Below are positions 11,366 through 23,300 of a stretch of DNA of 64,000 bases, piece by piece. The translations under genes and the position numbers were made by a program. The number at the start of each line of letters is the position of its first letter. Positions within the stretch are counted from its first letter, which is position 1. The stretch comes from Erodium maritimum. Lineage: Eukaryota; Streptophyta; Magnoliopsida; Geraniales; Geraniaceae. Under the pieces are notes generated by a model. That model saw only the letters and a program-made list of their open reading frames with translations. It did not search any database and had not been told where the DNA came from. Where the stretch lies: contig OY997588.1 in NCBI GenBank assembly GCA_963921825.1, positions 6,028,001 through 6,092,000 of the forward strand, read 5' to 3'.

Positions 11366-12357
11366 ATGGGTAGTGTTAATTTTTCTGCAACTAGTGAGTC
11401 CAGTTCTATCGTCTCCTCCATCAAATCAACAGATCAAAGTATGAAAATTAAGCTCAAGATTGCTCATCATGATCGACTACAAGAAGAAGATTACCAGGTT
11501 TATGGGAAGCCGAGAGTTGATCAGACGGCGGAGCTTCGGCTGTGCGATTTCAGCGGTAAGAGCTTCAGCTCCGGGAAAGCACTGGGAGGTCACAGGCGGA
11601 TCCACTCCCAACACCAAGACGGAAGGCCCATGACTAAGCCAAAACCTAGCTCCGATCGAAGGACTATGAAGAAATTTCAACACGAAATATATTGTTCCGA
11701 CCACAGATCTAGCTCCTCCTCCGTCTCCGACGGCGATGACACGACTACCGATCTCTTGACGTTCCTGACCGGATGGTCCAGAACAGATCGCAGAGGAAAG
11801 AGAAGCGCCAATCAAGAGCGTGAAGACGAAGACAATAGTGAGAATGTGTTGAATCTGGATCCGAATCGCGGCTCCGATTATACGGTTGTTCCGTTCAAAA
11901 AGCGAAAGATCGAACATCAGATAAATAATCCACATTCGAGTTCAGTATCGGAGAAGAGATTCAATTGCCGAACCTGTGACAAATCTTTCCCCAGCTTCCA
12001 AGCACTGGGAGGCCATACGTCAAGCCACCACATTCGAGTTCAGTATCGGAGAAGAGATTCAATTGCCGAACCTGTGACAAATCTTTCCCCAGCTTCCAAG
12101 CACTGGGAGGCCATACGTCAAGCCACTTCAAAGCTAAAATTCACCATAAATCCAAAGACGAGCAACGAGAGCATAGGTGTAAGATCTGCCACAAGACCTT
12201 CACCTCCGGCCAGGCCCTCGGTGGCCACCAGAGGCGCCATTGGGCAGGACCTTCTTCTCCTGCTTTTGGTAGTGACGAAGTTGCAGCACCAATTGTTGCA
12301 ACACTGAAGAGGAATTTGCTCTTTGATCTTAACGAGCATCCCCTCTTGGAAGAATGA
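11366..12357 (+). CDS. ZAT-type C2H2 zinc-finger repressor gene, frame broken by a 98-bp duplication
   Basis: Intronless, as is usual for plant ZAT-type regulators. The reading frame from the ATG at 11366 runs to 12307 (313 residues). It contains a degenerate first finger (LCDFSGKSFSSGKALGGHRRIH, lacking the second Cys) and a good second finger (CRTCDKSFPSFQALGGH). A perfect 98-bp tandem duplication at 11931-12126 then shifts the frame. Past it, another frame encodes a third finger (CKICHKTFTSGQALGGHQRRH) and a C-terminal EAR motif (LLFDLNEHP) ending with TGA at 12355-12357. Those parts are normal in this family, which represses transcription in stress responses. As written, the protein loses finger 3 and the EAR motif. 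This could be a real allele, a young pseudogene, or an assembly error. Confidence 0.85.
11931..12126. repeat. Exact 98-bp tandem duplication inside the zinc-finger gene
   Basis: Positions 11931-12028 and 12029-12126 are identical over all 98 bases. Each begins CACATTCGAGTTCAG and ends CGTCAAGCCAC, and each encodes the CDKSFPSFQALGGH finger. Because 98 is not a multiple of three, the second copy is read in another frame. Zero divergence implies a very recent event or an assembly duplication. No AG/GT pair spaced by one unit exists that would let splicing remove a copy. Confidence 0.95.
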
Positions 12358-13086
12358 TGTCATCGTTTTAGCGCGAACTGACCCACTTTGTTTTTATAGC
12401 ATAATTTATAAATGGTTAATTACTTTTAGTACCTCTTATGTATCGGTAACACGTTTTTAGTACCCTTTATATATTGTAATGTACGGGACAAATTTTTTGG
12501 TCAAGTTTACGCTATTTTGATGATTTGTGACTAATTCATAAGGCATGTAATCGTTCTGATATCGATACACAAGAGGTATTAAATGATTTGTGACCAACTC
12601 AAAAGGGATTCTAAAGGTGTCTTACCAAAACGTAAATACTCTTATTGAATGTTATAAAGTTTTGGATACTAAAAGTGTGTTATCAATTCAAAAAAAAGAT
12701 AATTAACTCATTTACAAACTTGGATGATCTTAGATTTGCGAAAAAGGCACTGGTGCTGTCTTATTAGAAACAAATTGAAATCATAGGGTTCATTGATTTT
12801 GGCTAACCGACGTCAAAATTCAAATCATGTGTAAATACGTGAAGTCACGAGTAAACTGTTGGAAAATTGACGATATGACAACACCGTTACACACGTCTAT
12901 TATGTTAACCTTATTTTGACCGTCTTAAACGGTAACATACCTATGTCATCGTAGCAGCAGAAAACTTTAAGGGAATGCTGAAAATTCTGGATGATGATAC
13001 AATTCTTATGAAAAATCTGAGGAATCTTGTTCAAAGAAGCATAACAGAGATTTCACACTAAAAGATGATCATGTTCTCACTGATCT
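12358..13086. other. Intergenic spacer with a probable MITE
   Basis: Between the convergent zinc-finger and MYB genes. About 12412-12715 has loosely inverted ends (GTTAATTACTTTTAGTACC on the left, ...AGATAATTAAC on the right, with ACTAAAAGTGTGTTATC inside) and so may be an old, diverged inverted-repeat element. No clear target duplication was found. The remainder is 3' flank for both genes; nothing else is recognisable. Confidence 0.4.
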
Positions 13087-15501
13087 TCACAGATCCGAGG
13101 TCACTCCACTGGCTTTGAAATGGCTCAAAAGTTGCATATCACTGCTGCGATCTTCACCGAGAAGTGCCCCAATGGCATCTGATGGAGTGCTCTGATCCTC
13201 ATTTTGCTTGCTGTCACGTCCAAACCAACTCCAGTCTATGAAAGAGTCTGGCACAGAGAAATCAATATTCTTTTCCTCATTTTGGGTTGAGACTTGACTC
13301 ACTTCTTCAGGCTTAACGTCACATCCTGCACAAATTTGAAAATATTTATAAGAAACTTAACTTCTTCACAACTACTCATCTAATACAGGTAATTGATTGT
13401 TCAAACATCCCAATTTAGGAAAACAATAAGGTTGTTAGGGCACCTGCAAATGCAGGGTGAATTGGGGGTGAATTTAACGACAAATTGGCGAAAAAGCTTT
13501 TTTTTATATACAAATAGCTTGTCGTGGGGCAAAGGATTCATTGCCCTGCTCAATTCGTCCACCTTATGGCCTCTTGCCACAAAACACGTGGTTATTCGTT
13601 AGATTGCCTGGCTGATCACCTCCGGCGTTGTGGGAGGCTAGGCAAATACTCACTAGATGCTTTAAGAATCTAGTGAGTATTTTCATGTAGTGGGCAGGAT
13701 AGAAACTATTCTCACCTGGCATAGTCTCAGTCATTTGGCAGATAGGTGTGCACTCACTGAACTCTGATGCAACAGAATAGTCCAAATGAGAGTTCGGGTC
13801 ACCGTCTATTTCCCATTCTGAAGACTTTTTCTGTCTTTTGAACGGTTGTGATGCGTAGACTACTGCTTCAAGTAGACCAGCGCTGCGTGGTGAGATACAC
13901 TCTGCTTCTCTACTTTGCTCGGTGGGCGGGGACCGGATCAAAGTATCAACGGACTCAAGTGAAGGTAGTGAAGACGCAAGTGAGTTCCAGCTACCTTGTT
14001 GAGTTTCTGAATATTGGAGTGAAGGGAGCTCCGACTTCATCATAGCCTCGGATAGGAGCTCAGAAGAAGAAGAATTGCCATTTACACAGGCATGGCTGCC
14101 AGGAACACCACCAAACGGGAACTGGTGGTTATAATCAAAGTCGGGATCAAATGGAGAAGACCCGAATGGGTAAGCATTACCATCCACACAAGGAAATAGG
14201 GCCTCTGACTCTCGAGGGCGTTTTGGGAACATGAAGCTGCTTATAGGAAGTTCAAGAAGTGGCTCTGTGTATGAATATATCTCTTGATCAAGTTCTAGAT
14301 TTTTAAACTTCACATCTGGGATCACAAACCTGTCTCCATCCAACAGATAAGAATGGTGTGTGTCCCCAGCTTGTGATGCACCCATGTTTGGACCTTCCTG
14401 AGCTCCATTCATTGCCTGTAGTTGTTGACACACATCAGGCGGATAAATTGGTGAGCCCGTGCGTTGTAGTCTCTTAATTCTTGTATTCCAGAAGTTCTTT
14501 ATCTCATTATCTGTTCGTCCCGGCAACTGAAATGGAGAGAAAATGAGGAAATTCAAGGTCAAAAGATAACGAAAAAAGTTGAATATATGTAATGAAAAAT
14601 TAAACCAATGAGGTGATCATCTTGCAATGATGAATGTATTTGAAATTCAAACAGAATCATGGTTGTACCTATACTATCCTGGACTGTTCTTACCAAATAT
14701 TACTCTTTTCAAGTTTGAAAAAGTGGTAAAGATTGCATTTTGTCATGCAACTAAGAGATTATAGCATTGCTGCTCCAACTGTAAATCCAGCTTACCCGAA
14801 TACTTAAACAGATTCCAATTTGCGCTTGAGCAAGAAAACTACCAGCTAGGGTTAACTCTACATGATAAGCTATGTTTATAACCCAAATAGGAATATGTTT
14901 TTATCAAACTTTCCATACATCTAGCAATCTTGAAAGGCCTCTCTTTATAGAAAATATGCTCATGTGGTAGATGCAATTAATTATTTATAACCTGGAATAA
15001 CAATAGTCGACATGATAACATAACATTTTGTTAAGAACATATATGCACATGACATATACTCAATTTATGGATAACCCGCATATAAATGGGAACAGGGGCA
15101 TTAACTGAGAGCAAAGTTTTATACTGCGAAGAACAGATGCAAACCTGTGTTGCCATTCGAGACCATTTATTTCCAATCTTAGCATGGAGTGCGATGACAA
15201 TGCGCTCTTCCTCTAGAGTGAATGCACCCTTCTTTAAATCTGGTCTTAGGTGATTTGCCCATCGAAGACGGCAGCTCTTTCCACACCGGGAAAGTCCCGA
15301 GTTCTTCTGGACAGCATTCCAGTTTCCTTCACCATGCTTAGTGACATATTCTAACAGAATTGCATCCTCTGCTGAAGTCCAAGGGCCTTTTTTCAAAGCA
15401 CCACCTCCTCCCACGCTTTGTTTGGTGCAAGATTCAGCAACTGCTGGTGAATCTTTGTGTCCCTTTTTTCTACCCCCACTCTCATTCCCCATACTAATCA
15501 T
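13087..15501 (-). CDS. GAMYB-like R2R3-MYB transcription factor
   Basis: Coding exons on the minus strand are 15145-15501, 13716-14526 and 13087-13325 (1407 nt, 468 residues). The R2R3 domain is intact: [40 protein letters not shown], then [19 protein letters not shown] across intron 1. KKGPW, NHLRP(D/N)LKKGAF and the long C-terminal region with ELPSLQYSE and [10 protein letters not shown] identify the GAMYB (MYB33/MYB65/MYB101-type) subgroup, nuclear activators in gibberellin-regulated anther, seed and aleurone development. A miR159 target site lies in exon 2. The start is placed at the first ATG after an upstream splice acceptor (TTTTTTGTAG ending at about 15515), so a 5' UTR intron is implied; the alternative ATG at 15490-15492 (MGNESGG) would remove three residues. 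Confidence 0.92.
13644..13682. repeat. Perfect 15-bp-arm inverted repeat in GAMYB intron
   Basis: AAATACTCACTAGAT at 13644-13658 is followed after nine bases by its exact complement ATCTAGTGAGTATTT at 13668-13682. It could form a small hairpin. It lies in the last intron of the MYB gene and may be a remnant of a small inverted-repeat element. Confidence 0.8.
14013..14033 (-). promoter_or_regulatory. miR159 target site in the GAMYB transcript
   Basis: Read on the minus strand the site contains GGAGCTCCCTTCACTCCAAT, the conserved GAMYB recognition sequence for miR159/miR319-family small RNAs, encoding part of ELPSLQY. It differs from perfect complementarity to miR159 at few positions, in the manner seen in MYB33-type genes. 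Post-transcriptional repression by miR159 is therefore expected. Confidence 0.9.
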
Positions 15502-17045
15502 CCCCTTGATATGCCTACAAAAAATGGACAAACAGATTAACTATACCCCATTTGTTTTTTTATCAACAACAAAGCGGAAAATCCTATTCTAGCCTAGTAT
15601 AATTCCTGATCTAACCTCCACCCACACCTGCTCTTAAACAGATGTACCCACTACGCTAACTTCAAGGAGGTGAGAGAGCTATATGACCATCAGACCAACC
15701 CAAGTGGGTACTATAACCCATTTGTTTAATTGCCACTGAGCATAAAAGAAATTCATACAAATTCATCTGATGAGAAGTAACAACTAGACAACTTCATCAA
15801 TTAACAAAAGAAAGAGAAAGCCGTGCAATAAGTTATGGTTTGCTAATAGAAAATGGTGCTCTTAGATGTCGGGATTATAACAAACCAAGGAGCATAAACG
15901 ATCGGAGTTGTGCAAGGGAAATAGATGTTGAAAAAGTGAGGACATCAGGCTAGTAGTTTAACGAAGATGATTGTCCAGCCAATATAATGCACAAACAGAA
16001 ACGAGAAGTGGCACTGGCATGGTTGGAGAAGTCAACAGCATGCTAAACCATTACTAACTCTATTCATGTGCTAATTGCTAAACACTGATTTTCCCATCAA
16101 AATTGTTACAATTGCTACCAAATATCAATAAGTGTCACCTCAACAGTTCAAAAGAGGAATTGGGTTTATCATGATCCAATCCATAACAAGTACAATATTT
16201 AATCTACGCATCTAACGAGAACGATCGAGATTTTACCTAACTGAGTTGAAGGTTGATAGGAGTGATCAGCCAATCATGATCTCCAAATCCCTCACAAACC
16301 CCAGAACCTTACACAATCTAGCACCAAAACCCAGCTAGCATCAGAGCCAAATCCGCAGCTGAGAAGGGGCAAAAATGAAAACGAAATGCCTGAGCCAGAT
16401 TACAAGGCAAGTTTATAGGCCCTTTGTATCTTCCGCAACAAGAACAAGCTCTCAGATCACACCAAATCCAAGCTAGTAATTGGCCCAACTAAAAATACTC
16501 AAAACCCCACCATTTCTCACAGCTGAGTTAAAATTCAGCCGATTCAAACAATGGAAGAAGAAAATTCCAAAATCAAAAGGAACGGTAAAATCAATTTCGC
16601 AAAAGGAAATGAACCATCCAAAAAAAACTCAAATCCCTTACACAAAATCTGATACTCCAGATCAAATTACAGTATGAATGAACTGATACACACAGAAATC
16701 AAACATAAAAAAATAGAAAAAAATCCAACAAAATGAATGAAGAATCCGACGGCACAGAACAGAGCGGTGAAGATGAAATCAAAACTCCACCCCCTAGCCG
16801 TAATCGGGTAAAAAAGAGTGACACGATCCGAACATAGAGCTCGAGACGGAGAAAAAAGAGGCGAAATGGTTTCAGTGGTGAGAGATCGAGGAATTGGAGA
16901 TCGGAGATAGCATCAGGAGAGGAAAATTCGGAGAGAGATTAGAGGAGAAGCTAAGCTTCAGCTTCCTCACCTCTCAATCCTGTGCTCTTTCTCTGATCAC
17001 ACTCACACTCTGCGATAGCTCGTAGAGAGAGACCTTATAAAAATA
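15502..17045 (-). other. 5' leader, leader intron(s) and promoter of GAMYB
   Basis: The minus strand here has a CT-rich leader (about 16740-17030, with TCTCTCTCTACGAGC and CTCTCCGAATTTTCC) downstream of a TTATAAGG motif at 17033-17040 that could be the TATA box. A plausible donor TAG|GTAAAATC lies at about 16235-16240. It would make a long 5' UTR intron ending at about 15515, matching the intron-containing leader common in GAMYB genes. Around 15600-15725 the minus strand shows SINE-like text (TTGGTCTGATGG, CTCTCACCTCCTTGAAG), weakly resembling a tRNA-derived head. Confidence 0.5.
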
Positions 17046-18219
17046 AATGTTGTGGGTCAAATATATGGTTTGACCCAATCGGGCCACCGCGTATCTGAGC
17101 TGAGTTGAATTTAATTGCTAATTAATTAACTAAAAAACAAAATCAACTTTCGAAGTAGAAGCTAATGATTTGATCTGTGATGGTGATTGATTTCGATTGG
17201 CACGTGCGGCTGTGTGGGATATTATCATTTATCAAGCATAAGAGGCGTGTGGAATGCATGCGCAGTCAGTGATTATGTGCCGCCTATGCTATTGTGCGCG
17301 AGGGTGTGAAGTTTACCATTAGCTCTAGAGTGTTTAATTGCTAAAAGTTATCCATAGGAGGTTAAGTGCATAAAATTACCCTTAGTTTCGATAAATTATT
17401 AGATTAATTTTTTTACTTTTATTTTTTATTTTTAATGTTTAAAACATGTACATGATTGGTGATTAATTCATACAATACGGTCTGTGATTATGGATTATCT
17501 AAATCATTGTTGAAGGTGTGAAGTTTATTATTAGCAAAAATGTGCTTCATTTTTACTAATGGCTAAAAGTCGTCTATAAGAGATCACGTGCACACTTAGT
17601 TATGATAATTTATTAGATAAAATTTAGGTCAATTCTTTTTTTTTTAGAATAGGTCAATTATTTATACTTTTGCCTAATTATTCAATTTTAAAATAGATAA
17701 ATGATAGGTAATCAATTCATATGACATCTAAGTCATAATTGATCACTTTATAAAATATGCAAATTCGTTTGCTATTAATTCATAAAGTCGGTATATGATG
17801 GTGGCTAAAAAGTAGGATATTAGGATAGTTTTTTGTACTGATTGATATAAAGGTAACTTTCGACAATTAATCTTTTTTTTGTATTTGAGAGACAAACAAA
17901 CTATATGAAATTATAAGTGGCTATACATTCTCATTTTATCATCTAAATTTATTTGAAATTAAAAAAATTCAACAAATGTTTTCTTAATTTCAAATATAAA
18001 AATCTTCGATCAATTCAAATTATACGAGTTGTCATAGGATTTTCATTTTATATAACTCCTTGTATCTGTATAGGGTTTTGTTTGTTTTATGTTTTTGATC
18101 CATGTATGATTCTGATCTCGTTCTTATTTGTTATTCGTTTATTGAACTTCGATTGAAAGTGAGATTACAAATTATTAATTTTCTACTCACTATCATGAAC
18201 TTTAAGATGCTATGTATTA
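17046..18219. other. AT-rich intergenic DNA with a diverged ~210-bp tandem duplication
   Basis: No gene is visible. A block near 17303-17405 (GTGTGAAGTTTACCATTAGC ... AAATTATTAGATTAA) reappears near 17515-17622 (GTGTGAAGTTTATTATTAGC ... AATTTATTAGATAAAA) with many differences, so an old tandem duplication is likely. It ends at the 14-bp direct repeat that flanks the retroposon starting at 18220. Confidence 0.5.
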
Positions 18220-19583
18220 TAATATGAGTAGCAACAAAAATTCACTAGCAAATAAAGACTCATCCTCTCTGACTTGAAAACTGTGCCTCGAAACCCTAGA
18301 GCAGACCTCCCCTCTTCCTCTTCCCTCACCGGCGACGGCGCGGCTCCGGCTAAACCGTTGCCGGTGAGGCTCTACCCCTTTGCTCCCCTTCTTCTTCTCC
18401 GGCACCGACGCTCCTGCCCTCGTCAACGGCCTTGTTCTCTCCCGCTTCCGGCCGCCGCTACTTGCCCAACGCCGCCCGGCCTCAGGACCTCTCCGGCGAC
18501 CCTCACCTTCCCCTCCGATCACGCTCGCCTGGACACCGACTCCAGATCCGGCCTTCCCTGCCAGATCTAGTCCGGCGCGCTTCTCTACCTGGCCCTAGGA
18601 CCTCTCCGGCGCCTCACTCCGCCCCTCCGGCGCCCGCCCAGCCTCCGTCTCCGGCCCTTTGCTCCGGCCACACATGCCGAACACCGACTCCAGATCTGGC
18701 CTCAGATCTAGTCCGGCGCTGCTACTCCGACCACCCACGACTCCCACCAGGCTTTATGCCCTCTCCTACCATCGACTGCACTAACACTTGGTCGGATCTG
18801 CCCTTACCTCTGCAGATCTGACCGCTCCGGCTAGGGCAGGGCTTTTGGGCCCGGGCAGCCACTCCGGCTCGGGAAGTTTTCGGCTTTGACTTCAGGTAGT
18901 TGGTGCTGCTTCTCTCCCTTATCTCTGTTAAGTTTCCTTCTCCCTCTCTGATCCCCTTGATCCGTTAAGCTGCTAAAGTTTCTCGTTTCTCTGGGTTTTT
19001 GAGTTCCGATACAATCCGGTTTGTTACTGTCGCGTCGGTCCTGGCCGCCGGCGTTGCTAGCCTCTGCTGACTCCGTTACGGTTTTTAGGAGGCTAGTGTT
19101 TCAGGGAGTTTTGGTCTCTTCAGTAGATTTGGTTCTTTTTTCTGTTTGTTTTGAAACTCTGGCAGATCTTTTTCTCTGGCTGAGAGACAGTTCAAGAGAA
19201 GATTCTCTCCATCGGGACTACTTGGATACATTTGAAGACCTAGCCATGTCGCAGCTGCACGCTTAATCATCATCAACTTATCTTGACAACTTCTCTTTTG
19301 TGGAAACATCCACACTCTCGGTCAAACATGCATCTCGGCTATCTCTACTTGGACACGCATTGTCCTTCCATCAATCTTAACGACTGGCTCATTCTTGTTC
19401 TTCTGTATCACTGGTTTAATTCACTTACTTCTCTTGTACTAATCTTTGTATTAGATTTGGTTTTTGCCTGTTGTTTCGCACAATCTGTAGTGAGTTTGTG
19501 TTTTTTTGTAACCTCTTCCACCTCGGATTTGCGTTTAATCTAATTTTGTTTTTGCTGATAAAAAAAAATGATGCTATGTATTA
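18206..19583 (+). mobile_element. LINE-derived non-autonomous retroposon with 14-bp target duplication
   Basis: A 1350-bp insert (18220-19569) is bounded by the perfect direct repeat GATGCTATGTATTA at 18206-18219 and 19570-19583. It ends in GTTTTTGCTGATAAAAAAAAAT, and the GCTGAT plus poly-A tail is typical of plant L1-type LINEs. The first 600 bases are strikingly GC- and CpG-rich (Pro/Arg/Ser-rich in every frame) and resemble an L1 5' region; the rest is T-rich 3' UTR-like sequence. No reverse transcriptase or endonuclease is present, so it is either an internally deleted LINE or a LINE-dependent non-autonomous family. The long perfect target duplication indicates a fairly recent insertion. 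Confidence 0.8.
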
Positions 19584-20380
19584 AATACCACTGTTCACCT
19601 TATGTTAAAAGAAGTGAGTATTAGTAATGAAAAAAAATGAAATCTATTTATTTTTGAAAAATAAAGAAGTGATCATTTTTTCAATTAATTTTATCTTTTA
19701 TTTATAAGTCATTTTTGTCACTAGACCTTAAACCGAAGGCGATTGTAGAGATCAATTCAGTGTCGAAAGTGGAAAAAAATGGATTTATTGACGTGTCGCT
19801 CTCTCCTGGAGATTCGACGTCCTCCGTGTCTGCAGATTCATCGACGTCGATTCTCTCTTCTCTCTCTCCTACCTCCGATTCTCTCTCCTTTTTGCTTTCT
19901 TTTCTCCTCCCTCAACGAATCTTCTCTTTACACGTGTAGATTCGACCCACATAATCCGACCTTCCACTGCAGAATTCACTGAATCGACCTTAATGTGTTA
20001 GTAAATTTCAACGCCGAATCGATCTCCACAACCGTCTCCATTGTAGAAGGTCATATAGTAAACTAGATGGAAACAAAGAAAAATCAAAATATTATAACCT
20101 GTAAACCTAGGATTCCATGTACTAATCTCTCAATTTGAAAACTGAGGTCCAATAAGAAAAGAAAATGAAAAAAAAGAGCTAAGTTCATTTTCTCTCATTT
20201 ATGAACTCAATTTTCTCTACTCAATAAAAACCGAGATGGCAAAACCATTTATATACACATTATCAACCAATCGCTACAACGAATCTCGACAATAAGCTAC
20301 ACTACCACATCCACGCATCGCACATACCAAACATCGAAACTCAACACTATCTCTCGCACCTCTCCAAACACCAGCACACA
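19584..20380. other. Intergenic DNA 3' of the RLCK gene
   Basis: No gene is recognised. Around 19740-20050 there is CT-rich sequence with GATTCGACC and CTGAATCGACC motifs, similar to words in the Tourist-like MITE at 23230-23435, so part of a related element may be here. The last 150-200 bases before 20381 are probably 3' UTR of the minus-strand kinase. Confidence 0.35.
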
Positions 20381-23300
20381 TCACCTCGAGCTAATCACTG
20401 GACTCGTCCTCCGCTGATGCAAATGCCTCGCCTCGCGCCCGTCGGTCTTATGTTCCGGGGTCCTCAGCCCGTGCTTCGACGTGTGAAGGCGCTCCAACGA
20501 GGCCAAAACCTCGGCCATGGTGGGCCGATTCTTTGGATCCGTGTGGAGGCACTGCACTGCTAGTGCAGCAGCAGCTTGGGCCGCTTTCTTCGAGTACTGA
20601 CCCCCGAGCCTCGTGTCCATTATTCTAAGTACCCTCCTGTCGTCTCTCAGGAATGGCTTTGCCCAATCCACCAAGGTCTCTTCGACGCCCACAGCTCTCT
20701 CGTCGTCCAGTGCCCGTCTTCCTGATAGTAACTCTAGCATCACGACTCCAAAGCTGTACACATCGCTCTTTGGGGTCAAGTGACCTGCCAAATTCAAGAT
20801 CAGCTCGAGTTAAAATCACATCCACATATTTCTTTAAAGTGATTAAGAGGCTGTTGACCATCCCTCTGATGACAGTGTTTCTACTAAGCAAAGCAATTCC
20901 GCAACAAATTCTGATATGATACTGCAAAAAAGGTCATGTAGTGTTCACTTTATGCAAATCATATAGCCTTCTTTTTTTTATAATGGCAGAAAATGCATTG
21001 TACTTGTATTTTTGTTGTGCTTTGTATCTATTTGCTTAAAATGACGAATTTACCCTTGAAAATTTAAATTTTAAATACAAAGTAAAAAATAAATAAAATT
21101 CAGAACTTTCATCTCCCTTAATTTTCTTCATCTATGTCGCTGTTAAATTTTACTGGCATATCAATTTTTTCATTATACTAATCAAACTAATCAAGTTATT
21201 TTGATTTGATTATTGATTAATCGATAATTAATGAAAAATCAATTATGATAGAAAGTTTGATCGTCGGTAATTTCTAGTCAGTTACAAAAATGATTAATAA
21301 TCAATTGATTAGTCGAACACACATCCTTAGGTAGGGAGATGAAAAATCTGGATATTTTATTTTTAAATTTTCAAGGGTGAAATCGTCATTTTAAAAAAAT
21401 GATAAAAAGTGCAATAAAAATAAAAGTTTAATGCACTTATTTTGCAGTCACCCCTAAGTATAATGCTAAAAGACTAAGCACACTCAATGATCTTTTGTAA
21501 GCTTATAGAGATTGCAAATTTTAACACCAATGACAATAATAAGTGAAATGCGAACCTGTTGCCACATACTCCGGGGCAGCATAACCCCGAGTTCCAATAA
21601 CTCGCGTCGACACATGAGTGTTATCTCCGGTCGGACCATCCCTAGCTAGGCCAAAATCTGAAAGCTTTGCATTGAAATCCTACAAAATAGCAACCCATCA
21701 CACAATCAGGCCAATTGAATAGGTTAAGCAGAGCCATTAGTATATACTAATCAACAAAAAGAAAAGTTTTGGTGTTTCAGCATACCGAATCGAGTAGAAT
21801 GTTGGAAGCCTTCAGATCACGGTAGATCACATTGGTATCTAAACTGTGTAAGAAGGTCAGTCCCTGTGCTACACCTATTGCGATATTCATCCGAATAGCC
21901 CAGCTAATAGGTTGAACACTTTCTGCAGAAAAAGAAAATTCCATTTTCTGTTGAGAAATTGTGCTTATTTATTTTATTCGAGAAAAAAGATTATAAAAAT
22001 GAAATGCTTGGGGATGGTGATGGATAAAAATGATTACCACTAATCCTTCTCATTTTACCCATAAATATGGACCATTTTTAACTAACTACCCCGGAGTATA
22101 AAAAGTTTTTGATAACGCCTTAAGTCTTTTTAGTCTCATTTTACCCCAATTCCACCAGCGTTTGGGAGAGAAATGACAAACATACCCTCATGTAAAAAAT
22201 AGTGACATATTCGCCATTTTGCACCCAAATGTTGATGGAATGGGGGTAAAAATAGACTACAAAATGTAGGGGGCTGTAAAAAAAATTAAACTTCCGGTAG
22301 CTGATTGAGAAAAGTGCATATCTAAGGGTAGTTGATCAAAGTTCAGTTGTAGAAACGGCCACCAAAGTTCAGTCTTCCTATGAGATTCTTTTGTTGGCTA
22401 TTAATTCATAGATGTGTGCAATTCACGTAGCTCGTCATATGTATATATTTGAGTAACAGAAATGAAGTACTCTGTAATGGAAATAAAATAGCAAATGCGA
22501 TTGATGAAAGGACTTACTTCTGAATAAATGATTCTCCAAACTTCCCTTTGGCATAAACTCATAGACAAGGAGTCTATTGTCCGACTCAGAGCAATACCCG
22601 ATGAGCTTCACAAGATTTGCGTGGCGAAGGGTACCAAGATAGTTAACTTCAGCCTGCCAAGTCAAAGATAGTCAATGAGAACCGGCTTGGCCACGAAAGA
22701 ATCAAGGCATTCACAATTGAACCACAAACTACACATACCAGCCATTCCTTGTGGCCTTGATAACTTTCTGACTTGAGCTTCTTGATGGCCACTATCATTC
22801 CAGATCCTGGTTTTGCCGGAGCTAAAGTGTGTGCATCGATCCAACCTTTGAAGACAAAACCAAACCCTCCTTCTCCAAGTAGTGTCTCGGACCTGAAATT
22901 CTTCGTGGCATTCTTGAGATCACTGAAGGTAAAGGACTTGAGGTTTGTGGAGGCTGATGAATCAACTTTGAAGGTTATTGAAGATTTGTTGAAGCTTTCT
23001 GGAGGCGACCTTGAAGGAGTTGAATCGTGCTTTGTCTTGCTTTGAGATTTTGAGCTTTCTGAAGAGGTAAAAGGTACATAAACAGTAATGATAAGCTCCT
23101 TATCTCTTTCAATTAAGGCCCCTTCCATATTCATACATGTTTACTAAAGCATAGAGAAGACCAGCAATGGAGTTTCTTAAAGCAATAACTATACAAATTG
23201 ATCACATAAACTGATCATAAAACTTCTTAGAGCACCTGCAGTGGGGCCAATACCAATTGAAGCGTCCAATGGGAAAAAAAAAGGGAAAAAGATGTCGATT

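Noticed and set aside
11477-11935. A 152-residue minus-strand open frame over the zinc-finger gene
   Set aside because: Shadow of the plus-strand zinc-finger coding region, with no recognisable family.
18274-18821. Overlapping Pro/Arg/Ser-rich open frames in the GC-rich block
   Set aside because: Three frames are open at once on the plus strand and one on the minus, as expected from GC-rich sequence lacking A/T stops. No domain is recognised and the block lies within a retroposon bounded by a 14-bp target duplication.
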